Assembly: GCA_043228905.1 (NCBI GenBank)
Contig: JBHGNT010000018.1
Coordinates: 3,348,001-3,412,000, forward strand
Source: Azolla caroliniana
Lineage: Eukaryota > Polypodiophyta
DNA length: 64,000 nt
Reading direction: 5' to 3'
The position numbers and the translations under genes are program-made. A model generated the notes under the pieces. It had not been told where the DNA came from. It saw nothing but the letters and a program-made list of their open reading frames with translations, and did not search any database. The first letter of the stretch is position 1. Each line of letters begins with the position of its first letter. Positions 36,535 through 48,386 of the stretch are shown piece after piece.

Positions 36535-37697
36535 GAGATATCAAGCTCAACTTAATTTAGTTAGTTAGTCAACTCACGTAACTTAATAGTTACCTAGATA
36601 TAATCTAGTTAGTGTGTTGACCTTAAAGCCTTAAATAGGATTTTGTACTTGAGTGGGATACATTGTAGATCCTCTACTACCAAGTATATTTAATATAGGA
36701 CTTACACCTTTGTACCTATATTCTACTCACACATGTGCACCTTTGCATATGAGATGTATATATACCTCATTGTGGGTATTTTTGTATTTGATGATGCTAA
36801 TTAATATAGAGGAAAGGTCTTTAGCTACACTCTTGTTAATCATCCCCCATTTACATTATTGTTCATAAGTGTAACTGCCTCTCTCTCTCTCTTCCTCTCA
36901 CACACATACACACACATATCACATAATCTTCCACTGCTTAACTACTCACATAATTAGTCACTAATTAACCCTAGTTAATTACCTAATTATGAACATAGTC
37001 ACCCGGAGTAAAGAAGGCACTCACATCGGCGAGCGAAAAACTTTGACGCTCATCGGCAAGCGAAAAACTTCGGCTCGTGACTCACGATGGGTGGAAGCAA
37101 TCGGCCTTCGCCCACTTCACACTACAAGCCTTCGTCATCGGCTTGAGGGGGAGGAACCGAAACGCCTCGAAAAGGCCGAAGAAAGCCAAAGGCCGGACAG
37201 AAGCCGACGATGCCGATGAAAGCCAAAGCGAACGTCGAACGCCTCACACTTGAGCTTGAGGGGGCGTGTTGAGATATCAAGCTCAACTAGATTTAGGTAG
37301 TTAGTCAACCATGTAACTTAGTAGTTACCTAGATAGACTCTAGTTTGTGTGTTGACCTTAAAGCCTTAAATAGGATTTTGTACTTGAGTGGGATACATTG
37401 TAGATCCTCCACTCCCATGATCATTTAATATAGGACTTACACCTTTGTACCTATATTCTACTCACACATGTGCACCTTTGCACATGAGATGTATGTATAC
37501 CTCATTGTGGGTATTTTTGTATTTGATGATGCTTTTTAATATAGTTAATCATCCACCATCTTGTCTCGTTGTTCATAATTGTTAACTTCTTCTCTCTCTT
37601 CCTCTCACACATACACACATATCACTTAATCTTCTACTTAACTTAATCATATAATTAGGTACTAATTAACCCTTGCTTAATTACCTAATTATTAACA
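36535..37697 (+). mobile_element. Miniature LTR-internal-LTR element (TRIM-like)
   Basis: Plus-oriented, same LTR family as copia-2. Left LTR 36,535-36,995 lacks its first few bases (TGTT). The internal region is only about 270 bp (36,996-37,266). The right LTR 37,267-37,697 starts TGTTGAGATATCAAGCTC, ends TAATTATTAACA and is preceded by a polypurine tract. No primer-binding site is seen after the left LTR, so the internal region has been deleted rather than being a compact working TRIM. The left LTR lies head to head with the copia-2 right LTR, making a large inverted repeat. Confidence 0.75.
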
Positions 37698-38332
37698 AGG
37701 TGTTTCCTTATTACATCTTGCATTGTTGACCATAAGGTCAAAGGTTCAAACCCTCCATAAAGAGACTATGAAAATAACCAATGTTCTTTATCTTATGATT
37801 AGGTGGTTCCTAAGATAAGTAAGCTCGCGACAAGCAATAATGCCTTGCTTTAGTGAAGTTTATTACACACTCATTATTGCCCTTCTTCCCGCTTCTATTT
37901 GTCTTGCTGTAATCCATGCCGGTTTGAGAGCTTGGAGAGCAAACTTTCCAAAAGATATTTTAACACGTTCGCGTTCACAAGTGGAAGGATTGTGCATTCC
38001 ACTTGTAGAATCTTCTTAAAACGAAGCAAATACACCCTCTCTACAAAAATTGGATGCACTAGTATCACTTGTTCCTCAACTTGATGAGAATTTGCAAATA
38101 TAAAAATACATGATAGGTCTACGAGTGGAGATCATTAGAAATCATGCAAGTTTAGACGCGTTGATAAGTTAATGTAGGCATAATAAAGTTCAACAATGGC
38201 TCAATATGTCACTACTGTGCGACAAGGGAAACACTAACTTAAAGACTTATATTAATTAGGTAAGTTTTACAAAAATATCAGGTGTACTTGTATCCATACT
38301 AATAAAATGAGTTATAATTTATACTTTGACCC
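37698..38332. repeat. One decayed tRNA-Asn-family unit, then no gene
   Basis: 37,698-37,830 matches the body and head of the tRNA-Asn-derived family (AGGTGTTTCC, CCATAAGGTCAAAGGTTCAA). The remainder to the copia-1 target site shows nothing recognisable. Confidence 0.6.
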
Positions 38333-38337
38333 ATACG

Positions 38338-38971
38338 TGTTAGAAATTGACGCTTTCAAAACCTTCACCTCTCGGCCACAACCGAGGAAACACGAGTCAA
38401 TGCAGCAGTAAATCGAAAACACAGAGAGAGACTCGAATGCACAGGGTTTAGCGTGGAAAACCCTAGACGGGAAAAACCACGGGAGTGCAAGACTCCAACT
38501 ATCACTATACGCAGGGAATGTACAATGGCGAGCTGCAAGGCGACGACCTTGAGCTCGTTGTCCTCGCCACAGGCGGCGGTATTACACAGAGGCGTCGACC
38601 TCTTCCTTTCTCTCTCTCTCACTCTCTCTCTCGGCTGCTCTCACTTCGCTCCCTCTAAGTGGAAAACAGAAAAATGAGCAACAACAACAAAACTGTTTGC
38701 CCTAAGTCATATTTATACACATATGACTTTCGGGCTATTTACAAATATAGCCTAGAGGGCCCTTGGCAAACATATTCACAAATATGTCCCCGCATCCGGA
38801 TCTCTCTCCGGGTACATTCGTCATCCGGCTCCGTAGCCGGGGTCTTCATCATCCGGATCCGAAACCGGGTCTTCATCATCCGGTTCCGATACCGGGTACT
38901 CCTCATTCGGGTCTTCATTCCCGATTCCCGGACATCTGACCATCCCATCCGGAGGGACCGTAATCCCAACA
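38338..38971 (-). repeat. Copia-1 3' LTR
   Basis: 634 bp. It carries a minus-strand TATA box (TATAAATA) at 38,710-38,717. It contains two copies of a 27-bp unit built on CATCCGGATCCGAAACC-type sequence, where the other LTR has three. Confidence 0.93.
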
Positions 38972-38981
38972 AACTCCCCCT

Positions 38982-40677
38982 TCACTTCGGCATGGGATGT
39001 CTTTCCAGTCCGACCCTCTTCCGGCACGCTTCCAGCTTGTCGGGTGTGAGCACTTTGGTCAGCATATCTGACCCGTTCTCGTCCGTGTGGATCTTCGTCA
39101 GCACGAACTCCTGGTCTTCTATCCCGGATCCAGTGATATCTTCGCTGGATGTGCTTCGTCCGGGAGTGATAGGCCGCATTCTTCGCAAGGTGGATGGCAC
39201 TCTGACTGTCGCAGTAGAGTCGGTACTCCTCCTGCCGGATGCCGAGCTCTCTAATGAAGTCCTTCATCCATATTATTTCCTTGCCGGCTTCAACAGCCGC
39301 CATGTACTCCGCCTCCGTGGTTGACAACGCAACCGTCTTCTGCAGCCTCGACTGCCACGAAACAGCTCCCCCTGCATACGTCATCACATACCCTGATGTG
39401 GACCAGCTGGTATCTGCATCAGCCGACATATCCGAATCGGTAAAGCCGTCGAGTTCGGGCTTACCGGAGCCGAATCGGAGGCACACGTTTGCCGTGCCCT
39501 TCAGGTATCGGAGTATCCACTTGGCCGCGTTCCAGTGCTCTTTGCCGGGATTGCTCATGTACCGGCTCACCACTCCGACTGCATATCCTATGTCCGGTCT
39601 TGTACACACCATTGCGTACATCAAGCTTCCGACGGCAGAGGCATATGGTACTTTCATCATGTCCTCCTTCTCAGCCTTTGTCTTGGGGCTTTGCTTGCTG
39701 GACAACTTGCAGTTTGCCGGGAGGGTTGACCCGACCGGTCTTGCTTCCGACATGTTGAACCGGTGAAGCACCTTTGTCACGTACTTCTCCTGTGACAGCC
39801 ACAACTGCTTCTTCTTCCGGTCCCGAATGATGTGCATCCCTAGTATTTGCCTCGCCGGACCCAGGTCCTTCATTGAGAAGGTTCGGTGAAGCGCTTTCTT
39901 CAGCATCCGTATCTTGACCTGGTCCCGTCCGACGATCAACATGTCGTCCACGTACAAGAGGAGTATTAGAAAGTCTCCTCCTTCGAAATTCTTCACAAAC
40001 ACGCAGTGATCGGACTGCGTTTTGTGGTACCCTTCGTCGGTCATGAAAGAGTCGAACTTCCGGTACCATTGCCGGGGAGCCTGCTTCAGTCCGTAAAGGC
40101 TCTTCTTCAACTGGCATACCAGGTGCTCCTTCCCTTTCTTCTCGAATCCTTCCGGTTGCTGCATGTAGATCTCTTCTTCGAGTTCACCGTGAAGAAATGT
40201 CGTCTTCACGTCCATCTGTTCTACCTCGAGGTCCATGCTTGCCGTTATGCTCAGCACCGTCCGGATGGAGGTCATCTTCACTACCGGGGCAAATATCTCG
40301 TCGAAGTCGACGCCCTTCTTCTGCTGGAACCCCTTCACCACGATCCTGGCTTTGTATCTCGGGGGGTTTCCGGCATCTCCCGGTTTCAGCTTGAACACCC
40401 ACTTGTTTCGAAGTGCCCGCTTTCCTTTCGGCAACTCCACAAGTTCATATGTGTGGTTCTCATGCAGGGAATCCATCTCCTCCTGCATGGCACTTAACCA
40501 CCTACGGCTATGGGTGTCAAGCTTTGCTTCTTCAAAACTCTCCGGCTCCCCCTCGTCGGTTAGCAGCACATGCTCTGGTTCCGGAAATCTCCGGGGGGCC
40601 CTTCTCTCTCTTAGAGGATATCTCCGTTCCGGAGCTTCGGTAACCGGCTCCTCCGTTTCCTCTTCATCCGAATCCAT
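38982..40677 (-). pseudogene. Copia-1 reverse transcriptase and RNase H
   Basis: RT starts with a YKARIVVKGFQQKKGVDFDE block. Motif A is QMDVKTTFLHGELEEEI and the catalytic box is LLLYVDDMLIVG. RNase H shows GFTDSDMSAD, TTEAEYMA and LYCDSQSAIHLAKN. Near 39,115 a frameshift after HWIRD moves the last segment (HTDENGSDMLTKVLTPD) into another frame, which closes at 38,982. The shifted frame runs on into the LTR to 38,821. Catalytic residues are present, but the C-terminus of RNase H is out of frame. Confidence 0.9.
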
Positions 40678-40782
40678 TTCGGGATCGGGGCCGGTTCCGG
40701 TATCAATTTCATCTTCCTCGGCCGGTTCTGTTTCTTCACCGTCTTCGGCCGGATCCTCGAGTGCTAACCGGTCCCTTGCCGG

Positions 40783-41478
40783 TCAGGACTGCTCCTCGTA
40801 GAGTTGATCCTCACCGGTCGACTTGGAGCTCTTCATCTTCTTCTCCGACTCCCAGTCGGCGAGTGTCTTGTCCTCCATGAAGATGATATCACGACTCCGG
40901 AATATCTTTTTGTCGACCGGGTCCCATACTCGGTAGCTGAACTCGTCATCGCCGTAACCGAGGAATATGCATGGCCGGGTCTTTGGATCTAGCTTTCCTC
41001 TCCGGTCCTTTGCCACATGCACATATGCGAGACACCCGAACACCTTCAGATGCCGGTAGGATACTTCCCTACCGGTCCACACTCTCTGCGGCGTGTCTCC
41101 GTCCAAAGGTACTGAGGGTGATCTGTTTATCACATATGTCGCCGTCGACATTGCCTCAGCCCAAAACCCCTTGGGTAATTTCGCATGCGCCAGCATACTC
41201 CGGACCCTCTCCATTATGGTCCGGTTCATCCTCTCGGCTAGCCCGTTCAGTTCCGGCGTCTTCGGCACAGTAAACTCGAGCCGGATTCCCTTCGAGCGAC
41301 AGTACTCCTTGAACTGCCCCCGGTATTCCCCTCCGTTATCCGCTCGTATCGCTTTCAGCTTCTTGCCGGATTCCCTTTCCACTCTCGCGTGGAGTTCTTT
41401 GAAGACGCACAACACTTGGTCCTTTGTCTTCAACGGTGCCGTCCACAGCTTCCGGCTGTGGTCATCAATGAATGTCAC
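40783..41478 (-). pseudogene. Copia-1 integrase core
   Basis: Open frame downstream of the frameshift. It has TFIDDHSRKLWTAPL, the second catalytic D in RADNGGEYRGQF and the E in PELNGLAERMNRTIMERV, then VFGCLAYVHV and IFLGYGDDEFSYRVWDP. It ends at an in-frame TGA (40,783-40,785). The next 618-codon frame is in the same phase, so this is a single nonsense change rather than a real end. Confidence 0.9.
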
Positions 41479-43042
41479 GAAGTACTGGGCTCCGCCATGT
41501 GACTACGTCAGTGTGCACCAACTCCAATGGTGCGCTACGTCTCGTCGGTGGCCTTGAGTGGAAGGAGGTTCGGTTCTGCTTACCGGCCAGGCAATCGGTG
41601 CACTTCTCCAGGTGCACATGCTTCACTGGAATAAGGTTGTCTTCTGCAAGCCTCTTCATCCCCTTCTCACTCATGTGGCACTGTCTCTTGTGCCACAGCT
41701 CACCGGCAGTGTCGGCTGCCACGTTCAACTCCTCCGGACACAACCAGGCATTCATAAGGTACAGTGTGTTGACTTTCCGGGCCCGAGCCACTATCAGGCT
41801 CCCCTTGCTGAACTTCATTACGCAGTTCCGGATGCTACCTGTGTAGCCTTCATCGTCTAGCCTCCCGGCCGAAATCAGGTTCAATCGAACCTCCGGAACG
41901 TGTCGGACATCCTTCAGCAACATTTTGCATCCGGTCGAGGTTGTCAACCACACGTCTCCTATGCCGGCAATCCGGCACGTACCTTCATTTCCCATCCGAA
42001 CACAGCCATGCTCACCGGCTGTGTAGGATGAGAAGTATCTTCTTTCCGGGGGCAGGTGGAACGACGCTCCGGAATCGACCACCCAGGTAGTCTCATCGCC
42101 GGCAATGTTTAGTTCACCTTCTTCGGTGATGAGCATGATCTCCTCTTCACTTGCCGCGAGTGCCGTCGTTCCTTTCCGGTCCTGCCCTCGCCGATCCGAA
42201 CCATTCCGGTCCGTGGCTCCCCGGTAAGCACCGTTCCGTTCCGAAGACTTCTTCGAATCGGTGTCGTCGGCTCCGTTGTCTTTTCGGTAATGCCGACAAT
42301 TCTTTCGGAAGTGCCCCGGCTTCCCACAGTGGAAGCATGTGGGCCTTCCTCTTGACTGCGACCGGGTCCCCGACTTCTCCCGTCTTTGCGGACTCCGGTT
42401 CCGTTGTCTTCCCCGATCCGATTCGGTAAGCAGCATCTTCGGATCGGAGGCCGGTTCTTTATCTCTCCAACACGCTTCTTCGTTCAAAATGCTTGTCTTT
42501 ACCGTTTGTAGGGACAAGTTATCTTCGGTGCAGGAGGTGCTGAGAGTCACCACCAAGTTCTCCCAGCTTTCCGGCAATGTACACATCAGCATGATGGCTT
42601 GCATTGCATCCTCCAACGGGAACTTGATCGCCGCAAGCTGGTTCACGAATCCCATGAACGTGCTTACGTGTTCCACCATACTCTCGCCGTCCTGGTACTT
42701 GAGGTTCACTATCTTCCTCATCAGGGAGGTCCGGTTCAACGCATTCTTCCTCTCGTAGAGGCCCGACAGCTTCTGCCACATTTCATATGCGTTGGTGTCG
42801 TTCGCCACATGTTGTAGAACACTCACGTCGACGTATTGCCGAATGGTTGCAACGGCTTTCCGGTTCAGAAGCCTCCATTCCGTCTCAAGTACCCCCTTGG
42901 GTATTTCCGACCTGTCGATCGGTTCATACAGGTCCCGAACAATGAGCAGATCCTCCATCTTTATCTTCCAGTCGGCGTAGTTCTGCGCATTCAGCACCAT
43001 CATCCCCGGCTGCCCGCTGCTGCCGCCTTCCATTTTCTGCAC
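41465..43042 (-). pseudogene. Copia-1 gag, protease and pre-integrase
   Basis: A 525-codon open frame begins 8 bp from the primer-binding site. Gag core: MVLNAQNYADWKIKMEDLL. Zinc knuckle CFHCGKPGHFRKNC at about residues 240-255. Protease active site TTWVVDSGASFHLPP near residue 320. Pre-integrase LWHKRQCHMSEKGMKRL and integrase zinc region CTDCLAGKQNR. The frame stops just after the first integrase catalytic Asp (VHTDV) because a short deletion shifts the frame near 41,490. All domains up to that break look intact. Confidence 0.9.
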
Positions 43043-43064
43043 TGCAGTCGCTCTGATACCAGAT

Positions 43065-43725
43065 TGTTAGAAATTGACGCTTTCAAAACCTTCACCTCTC
43101 GGCCACAACCGAGGAAACACGAGTCAATGCAGCAATAAATCGAAAACACAGAGAGAGACTCGAATGCACAGGGTTTAGCGTGGAAAACCCTAGACGGGAA
43201 AAACCACGGGAGTGCAAGACTCCAACTATCACTATACGCAGGGAATGTACAATGGCGAGCTGCAAGGCGACGACCTTGAGCTCGCTGTCCTCGCCACAGG
43301 CGGCGGTATTACACAGAGGCGTCGACCTCTTCCTTTCTCTCTCTCTCACTCTCTCTCTCGGCTGCTCTCACTTCGCTCCCTCTAAGTGGAAAACAAAAAA
43401 ATGAGCAACAACAACAAAACTGTTTGCCCTAAGTCATATTTATACACATATGACTTTCGGGCTATTTACAAATATAGCCTAGAGGGCCCTTGGCAAACAT
43501 ATTCACAAATATGTCCCCGCATCCGGATCTCTCTCCGGGTACATTCGTCATCCGGCTCCGTAGCCGGGGTCTTCATCATCCGGATCCGAAACCGGGTCTT
43601 CATCATCCGGATCCGAAACCGGGTCTTCATCATCCAGTTCCGATACCGGGTACTCCTCATTCGGGTCTTCATTCCCGATTCCCGGACATCTAACCATCCC
43701 ATCCGGAGGGACCGTAATCCCAACA
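43065..43725 (-). repeat. Copia-1 5' LTR with TATA box
   Basis: 661 bp. The TATA box (TATAAATA, minus strand) is at 43,437-43,444, so transcription of the element would start a little below 43,410. It has three tandem 27-bp units. Confidence 0.93.
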
Positions 43726-43733
43726 ATACGTGC

Positions 43734-44010
43734 ATGTATGTAATTGTGGAAAATGTAGGATAGTGCACATTAGGATAAGTGATTGGAATAACTAACTTAT
43801 TAAAGTATTCAATACTTGTATTTAAAGTTGATCTAATATATTCCTTAGTTTGTTCATATGGGATCAAACCATATGTATATAATTGTGGACAATGTAAGGC
43901 AGTGAACTTTAGGATAATGTCGTGGAAATAACAAACCTATTAGGCTTTCATACCTGTATTTAAAATTGATCTACTCTATTGCTTAGGTGATTCACACAGG
44001 ATCAAACTCC
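43734..44010. repeat. 139-bp tandem duplication beside copia-1
   Basis: Copies begin at 43,734 and 43,873 with ATGTATGTAATTGTGGA and ATGTATATAATTGTGGA. Both run to GGATCAAAC-type ends. Copia-1 inserted at the left edge of the first copy. 44,010-44,400 shows no gene. Confidence 0.8.
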
Positions 44011-44400
44011 GAACGATAACGCAATTGGAACCATTATCAACACACTACACAATCTAAGCAGCAATGGAATAGAAACATAATAGTTTTAACAATAGAAGAC
44101 AAAGATCCATAATAACAACATGGACAGTCATGGCAACAATTGTAGGGCCATGTTCTGTTAAGGTTAGCTTGGACCAAAATCAGACTCAATTTAAACTAAT
44201 TCATGTTTCTCCATAAATTTGGTAGTCAGTTATGCACGCGGTGAAACCAATGTCATAAATCTACTAAACAAGTATATAAAAATAAAATTGAAACATATAA
44301 AATATTATAAAGAATAGAATCCACTAGGTAAAACCCAAAATTTGTATTAATAATGTGAAATCCTAACAAATCGTCAGTGTCATTTTCTTCATAGAGTCTA

Positions 44401-47400
44401 TTACATAGCAATCAATTCATCAACGTCATTTTCTTCATCATCTTGTGTAGAACTCTCTTCGGCTATACGTGCATTGGCTTCCCCTGTTAGCCGAGCCAAC
44501 GAAATATCTTCTATAAGCTCATCATCAAGCTCTATTAGCTCCCCCGGTTCGCCGGCTAACGGAGGAATAGGCTCTCGCGAAACAGGTTGAAACCTTTCTG
44601 TATTAGCAAGGTTCTTTGCACCGACCTCCTCATCCTGGTCTGGGCACTCCAACAAAGCCTTAATCCGCATATTAATAAATATAACCTGGTCCTCGTCCTT
44701 CTCCAATGCAACTGTATTTCTAAAGAGCTTCAATGCACATGCAGACGTCGTTCCTATGATGTAAGTAACAAGAAGATTTAGTTGTCAAACAAAAAAGATT
44801 CGGGATTGGTTATCTCAAGATCATTACCCTAGTTCGAGGAATACCTGTGCCAGAAAAGAGATCTAATATCCAGTCTCCTTCGATAGAAAACATCTCGATC
44901 AAGCGCATCATAAGTCGTTGAGGTTTTTGATATGGGTTGACAAGTCCTCGTTCTGTCGTGGTGACATGTCGCAATTTCCGTGTCACTATTGGATATACCA
45001 ACAGATTTGAACCTCCCACTTCATTAGAATGCTCCTTGATTCTCTGTTTCTTAATTTCATCGAAGTAGCCAACCGTGATGTATTCAATGGCATTAACAAA
45101 CCGAAAAGTTGGCCCTCTATTTACATTGGTCTTGATCCTATAAAAAATAATACATCGAGTTAAGAATAGATTGAACAACCTTAAAAAATGCAATATAGTG
45201 AAAGACACCTATAAATAATCCTTACCATGCAAGGTTCTCGATGCCATGGCAAAGAGATCTCAAAGCTTGAGCTACCGAGTATCCTTGGTCCATACTATGA
45301 AAGACAACTATTCGCCACAAGGATGCAGTCGTTAGCTCAGCGAAATCCTTGACCATCTTCTCCAATTGTTTAAACCTAAACGGTTCATCGTCGTATGATG
45401 ACCCAGCTATTCGAAATCTGTAAGGAATATCTACAATCATTAGCGTATATTCCTTCTTTGGCACCTTTTGGATCAAGTCGAGGACATCACCGCAAACCAC
45501 ATTGTAGTAAAGATCTCTCATAATATCTTTTTTGTGGCTAAATTTTTTAAAGGAGCCATCTTCCTCCATTTCATACACCTTGACTAAGTGACTATCCTTT
45601 TCTTTTCTGGCTCGCTCGAGATGTGCAAGGAAGGATGTAGGGAAATCGTGTATATCCTTAACTTCTCCTTGTTTCTTGCCTCGACACGGTTTCTAATAGA
45701 AGCAATAGGACATCAGGTATTATTATACAAGCTCTACATATAATGAAAGGGTAATGAAAAACCATCAATACTAACCCAATCCTTGAATGCAATAAAATAC
45801 TCTGATAACGCCTTATATGAAGATGTTAGAGGATAATCCTCAGTCACTTGTTCCCAAGTTATACATCCAAGTTGTTTCATCATAACTTCTTGGATCTTCA
45901 TGTACACCTTATGACTGTAAAATTAGAAATCAAGATTAGAACTTTGAATTACACCATATAGACTACAATTTTAGTATTTGAAAGACTTACTTATTGAACT
46001 CAGTGACCATTTCTTCAAGGCTTAAATCTTTCACCACAACCCTTGACAAAACAGACACAAGAAGCTGCTCGTCCTTAATACCTTGCATCGCTCTCCATAG
46101 AGACAACTTCATGTCGTCTGCGGCTTCTTCAATTGTCAAGTCAATTTTCTTGGCGGCTTGTGACTTTAACTCTAGTTGAGGGTCAACCTTACATTTCTTT
46201 TGTCATTGACCCTTTACCTCCTTATTCTCCCACATTGAGAAGATTTGATCTTGTAGGTCCCATACTTCTCCATCTCTAAATGCCAATTGAAACCAAGACT
46301 CGTATCTTCGAAGACCATCGGACTTAACATTATCATCTACAACAATGCCGACTTCATGCAGACATTGACGTCGTAGGCCTGGATGTAACTTCACACCAAA
46401 CTTTTGTTTCACGTCCAAATACTCGTGGTGGAAGAACCGTATACACTCAATGGACGACATTTTCTGCCTATAGTCATTATCATTATTATGGTCCCATGCC
46501 AACAGCTTAGCCTCTTCGGTTGCGAGCCCAACATAAATTTTGCACTCGGCATACTTGAAGAAGAAAGTCGTTGGATGTTCTCTCACAAGTTGCCGACGTG
46601 CCTCCGCTGAATGCGATCCACCAATGACAAAGTAATTATATTGATCATGCTTTCTAATATCAAAATCTTCAATGGTTTCACATTCTTCAGGATCTACCAT
46701 AACAATAAAAGGCACCACAGTGGCATGAGGATTAATTTTCATTTTTTTCTTGAGATTTTGAACATGCATGCGGTGTGGCTCTCTAATCTGAAGTGGTCGT
46801 CGACCTGTTTTTTCATCAATAGGGGGCCGATGGATGTGTGTTATAGGCAAATTAAACACTTGCCCTTTCCTGACCAGTTTACGCTGCATTAACTCTCTCC
46901 TTATCTTATTCTGCTCGGATGACAAAACACCTGATGCCAGCTCAGCTCCTGGCATCCCCTTATTGTCCTCTTCGTTTTCACTTGTTGAATCGGTGTCCGA
47001 CATTTTGGATGTCTTCTCTAATCTCAAGTGTTTAATTTGCCTATAACACACATCCATCGGCTCTCTAATCTCAAGTGGTCGTCGACCTGTTTTTTCATCA
47101 ATAGGGGGCTGATGGATGTGTGTTATAGGCAAATTAAACACTTGCCCTTTCCTGACCAGTTTACACTACATTAACTCTCTCCTTATCTTATTCTACTCAG
47201 ATGACAAAACACCCGATGCCAACTCAGCTCCTGGCGTCCCCTTATTGTCCTCCTCTTCATTTTCACTTGTTGAATCGGTGTCCGACATTTTGGATGTCTT
47301 CTTCTTTGGTGGTCTTGACTGGACTTTGGATACCCTTTTTGTGGCCTTCAATGGGGAGGGCACTTCATCTCTTAGAGTTACATGGCCTTGTATATAAGGC

Positions 47401-47813
47401 CTCAAGGTAACAATAAGGTTTTGTGAGCTTTCAAGATCTTTTTTGAACACTTCTAGCCCACAAGATTCCTTTACTAAAAGATCTTCTGAAAGGAACACTT
47501 TACGTACCCCCTTGGAGCACTCTATCATTACCAGTATGTTGGCCGAATCTGCATCTTCGTGGTCAAATCGTAGAATACGACCATACATAAATGGGGTTTC
47601 CTTTCCAAGTTGCCCCTCCCCCTTCTTCTTTGTTGTATACAATACGACTTTTTTCTTTGAGTCGACATATTGCATACACCATTCCTTGTCCGTTAGATCA
47701 CGGTTGGGAAGGTCTTCACCTCTAGTAGCGGCGACAAGTTTCTTTTGGCTAACGTCAATGTGTGGCTGAGATTTTGTCTCCTCGTTGAAGAGAAGCTTTT
47801 TTCCTCTCTTCAT
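44401..47813 (-). pseudogene. ParB-like domain + beta-class N6/N4 DNA methyltransferase gene, five coding exons, broken by nonsense codons
   Basis: Coding exons (minus): 47813-45991, 45914-45776, 45692-45226, 45137-44845, 44753-44401, with GT/AG junctions that keep phase and give 1,024 codons before TAA. An N-terminal unrecognised region (MYGRILRFDHEDADSANILV) comes first. A ParB/sulfiredoxin-like domain follows at about codons 330-450 (FVIGGSHSAEARRQLVREHP, GLATEEAKLLAWDHNND). The methyltransferase comes last: motif IV as DIPY (about 742-745; usual DPPY) in CGDVLDLIQKV...MIVDIPY, then NPYQKPQRLMMRLIEMFS and AdoMet motif I DLFSGTGTTSACAL (about 902-915). Motif IV before motif I is the beta-class order. 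Likely substrate: adenine N6 or cytosine N4 in DNA. Internal stops: TAG 47,193-47,195, TAG 47,166-47,168, TGA 46,203-46,205. Bacteria and phages carry ParB-methylase combinations; a spliced eukaryotic version is unusual. The start could lie elsewhere. Confidence 0.82.
46781..47303 (-). repeat. 240-bp tandem duplication with inverted junction inside the ParB-MTase gene
   Basis: Copy 1 at about 46,781-47,019 and copy 2 at about 47,063-47,303 both encode SKMSDTDSTSENE...RKGQVFNLPITHIH-type sequence. The junction holds a 34-bp stretch (47,025-47,058) that is the exact reverse complement of 47,111-47,144. Two of the gene's stops lie in copy 2, where copy 1 has CAG codons. Confidence 0.85.
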
Positions 47814-48386
47814 GGTCTCAGGAGCTACCTTGGTCTAGGCTTCAATTGAAGAACCCTGTATGCGAAGCTTTATTTTCTTCACAGATCGGTCCGACAGGTT
47901 CTCAAACGACCTATTTAAGAAAGTACATGCAAAAACATAAGTTAGGTGGTCACGTAGATTAAGGTTGTATATTAAAATATAAATAAGAAGATGAAGAACA
48001 ATTCTCACTAGCAGGCGATTAGTGGTGAAGTGAAAATATCAATCATGCATTCAGAGTAATGGTAGTCCTATATTCAAAAATCCATTCTAGGCAGGGCTAT
48101 TCAAACTAGAAAATATAATCGTAATAAGTAAACAGGGTTATATATTCTTTTAAAGAGGAGGTATGACTTATATAGATTCCATACCTATATTGAGGAGAAT
48201 TTGCTATCATAAAGGTAATTTGTGGGTTATTTTCTACTCTTTTAAGCAAATAGTAGGTCATAAAACACCTATAATTAGGGCATGTTTTTTTTAAAAGTAA
48301 GGCAAGTCAACATAAAAAAGACTGATTTTGACAGACAATTTGATATCTTTTCCACACAATAATTAATTGTTGCCTTCTTTTATACA

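Larger units (their letters stand above)
38338..43725 (-). mobile_element. Full-length young Ty1/copia element (copia-1)
   Basis: Minus-strand element of 5,388 bp. The target duplication ATACG lies at 38,333-38,337 and 43,726-43,730. LTRs are 634 bp (38,338-38,971) and 661 bp (43,065-43,725), both TGTTAG...CCCAACA. They differ at about five bases plus one extra 27-bp unit. The primer-binding site TGGTATCAGAGC (minus strand) lies at 43,050-43,061, three bases from the LTR. The polypurine tract (GAAGGGGGAGTT, minus strand) abuts 38,971. It is much richer in GC than its surroundings, as expected for a recent insertion not yet worn down. The polyprotein has three breaks, so it is not autonomous as read. 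Confidence 0.95.

Noticed and set aside
38659-39324. 221-codon plus-strand frame over the copia-1 LTR and RNase H
   Set aside because: Antisense shadow of a GC-rich element; similar long shadows occur at 40,006-40,801 and 41,093-41,557.
44401-47813. Bacterial contamination as source of the ParB-methyltransferase sequence
   Set aside because: Four phase-keeping spliceosomal introns and the same AT-rich, repeat-laden surroundings speak for a genuine plant nuclear location.
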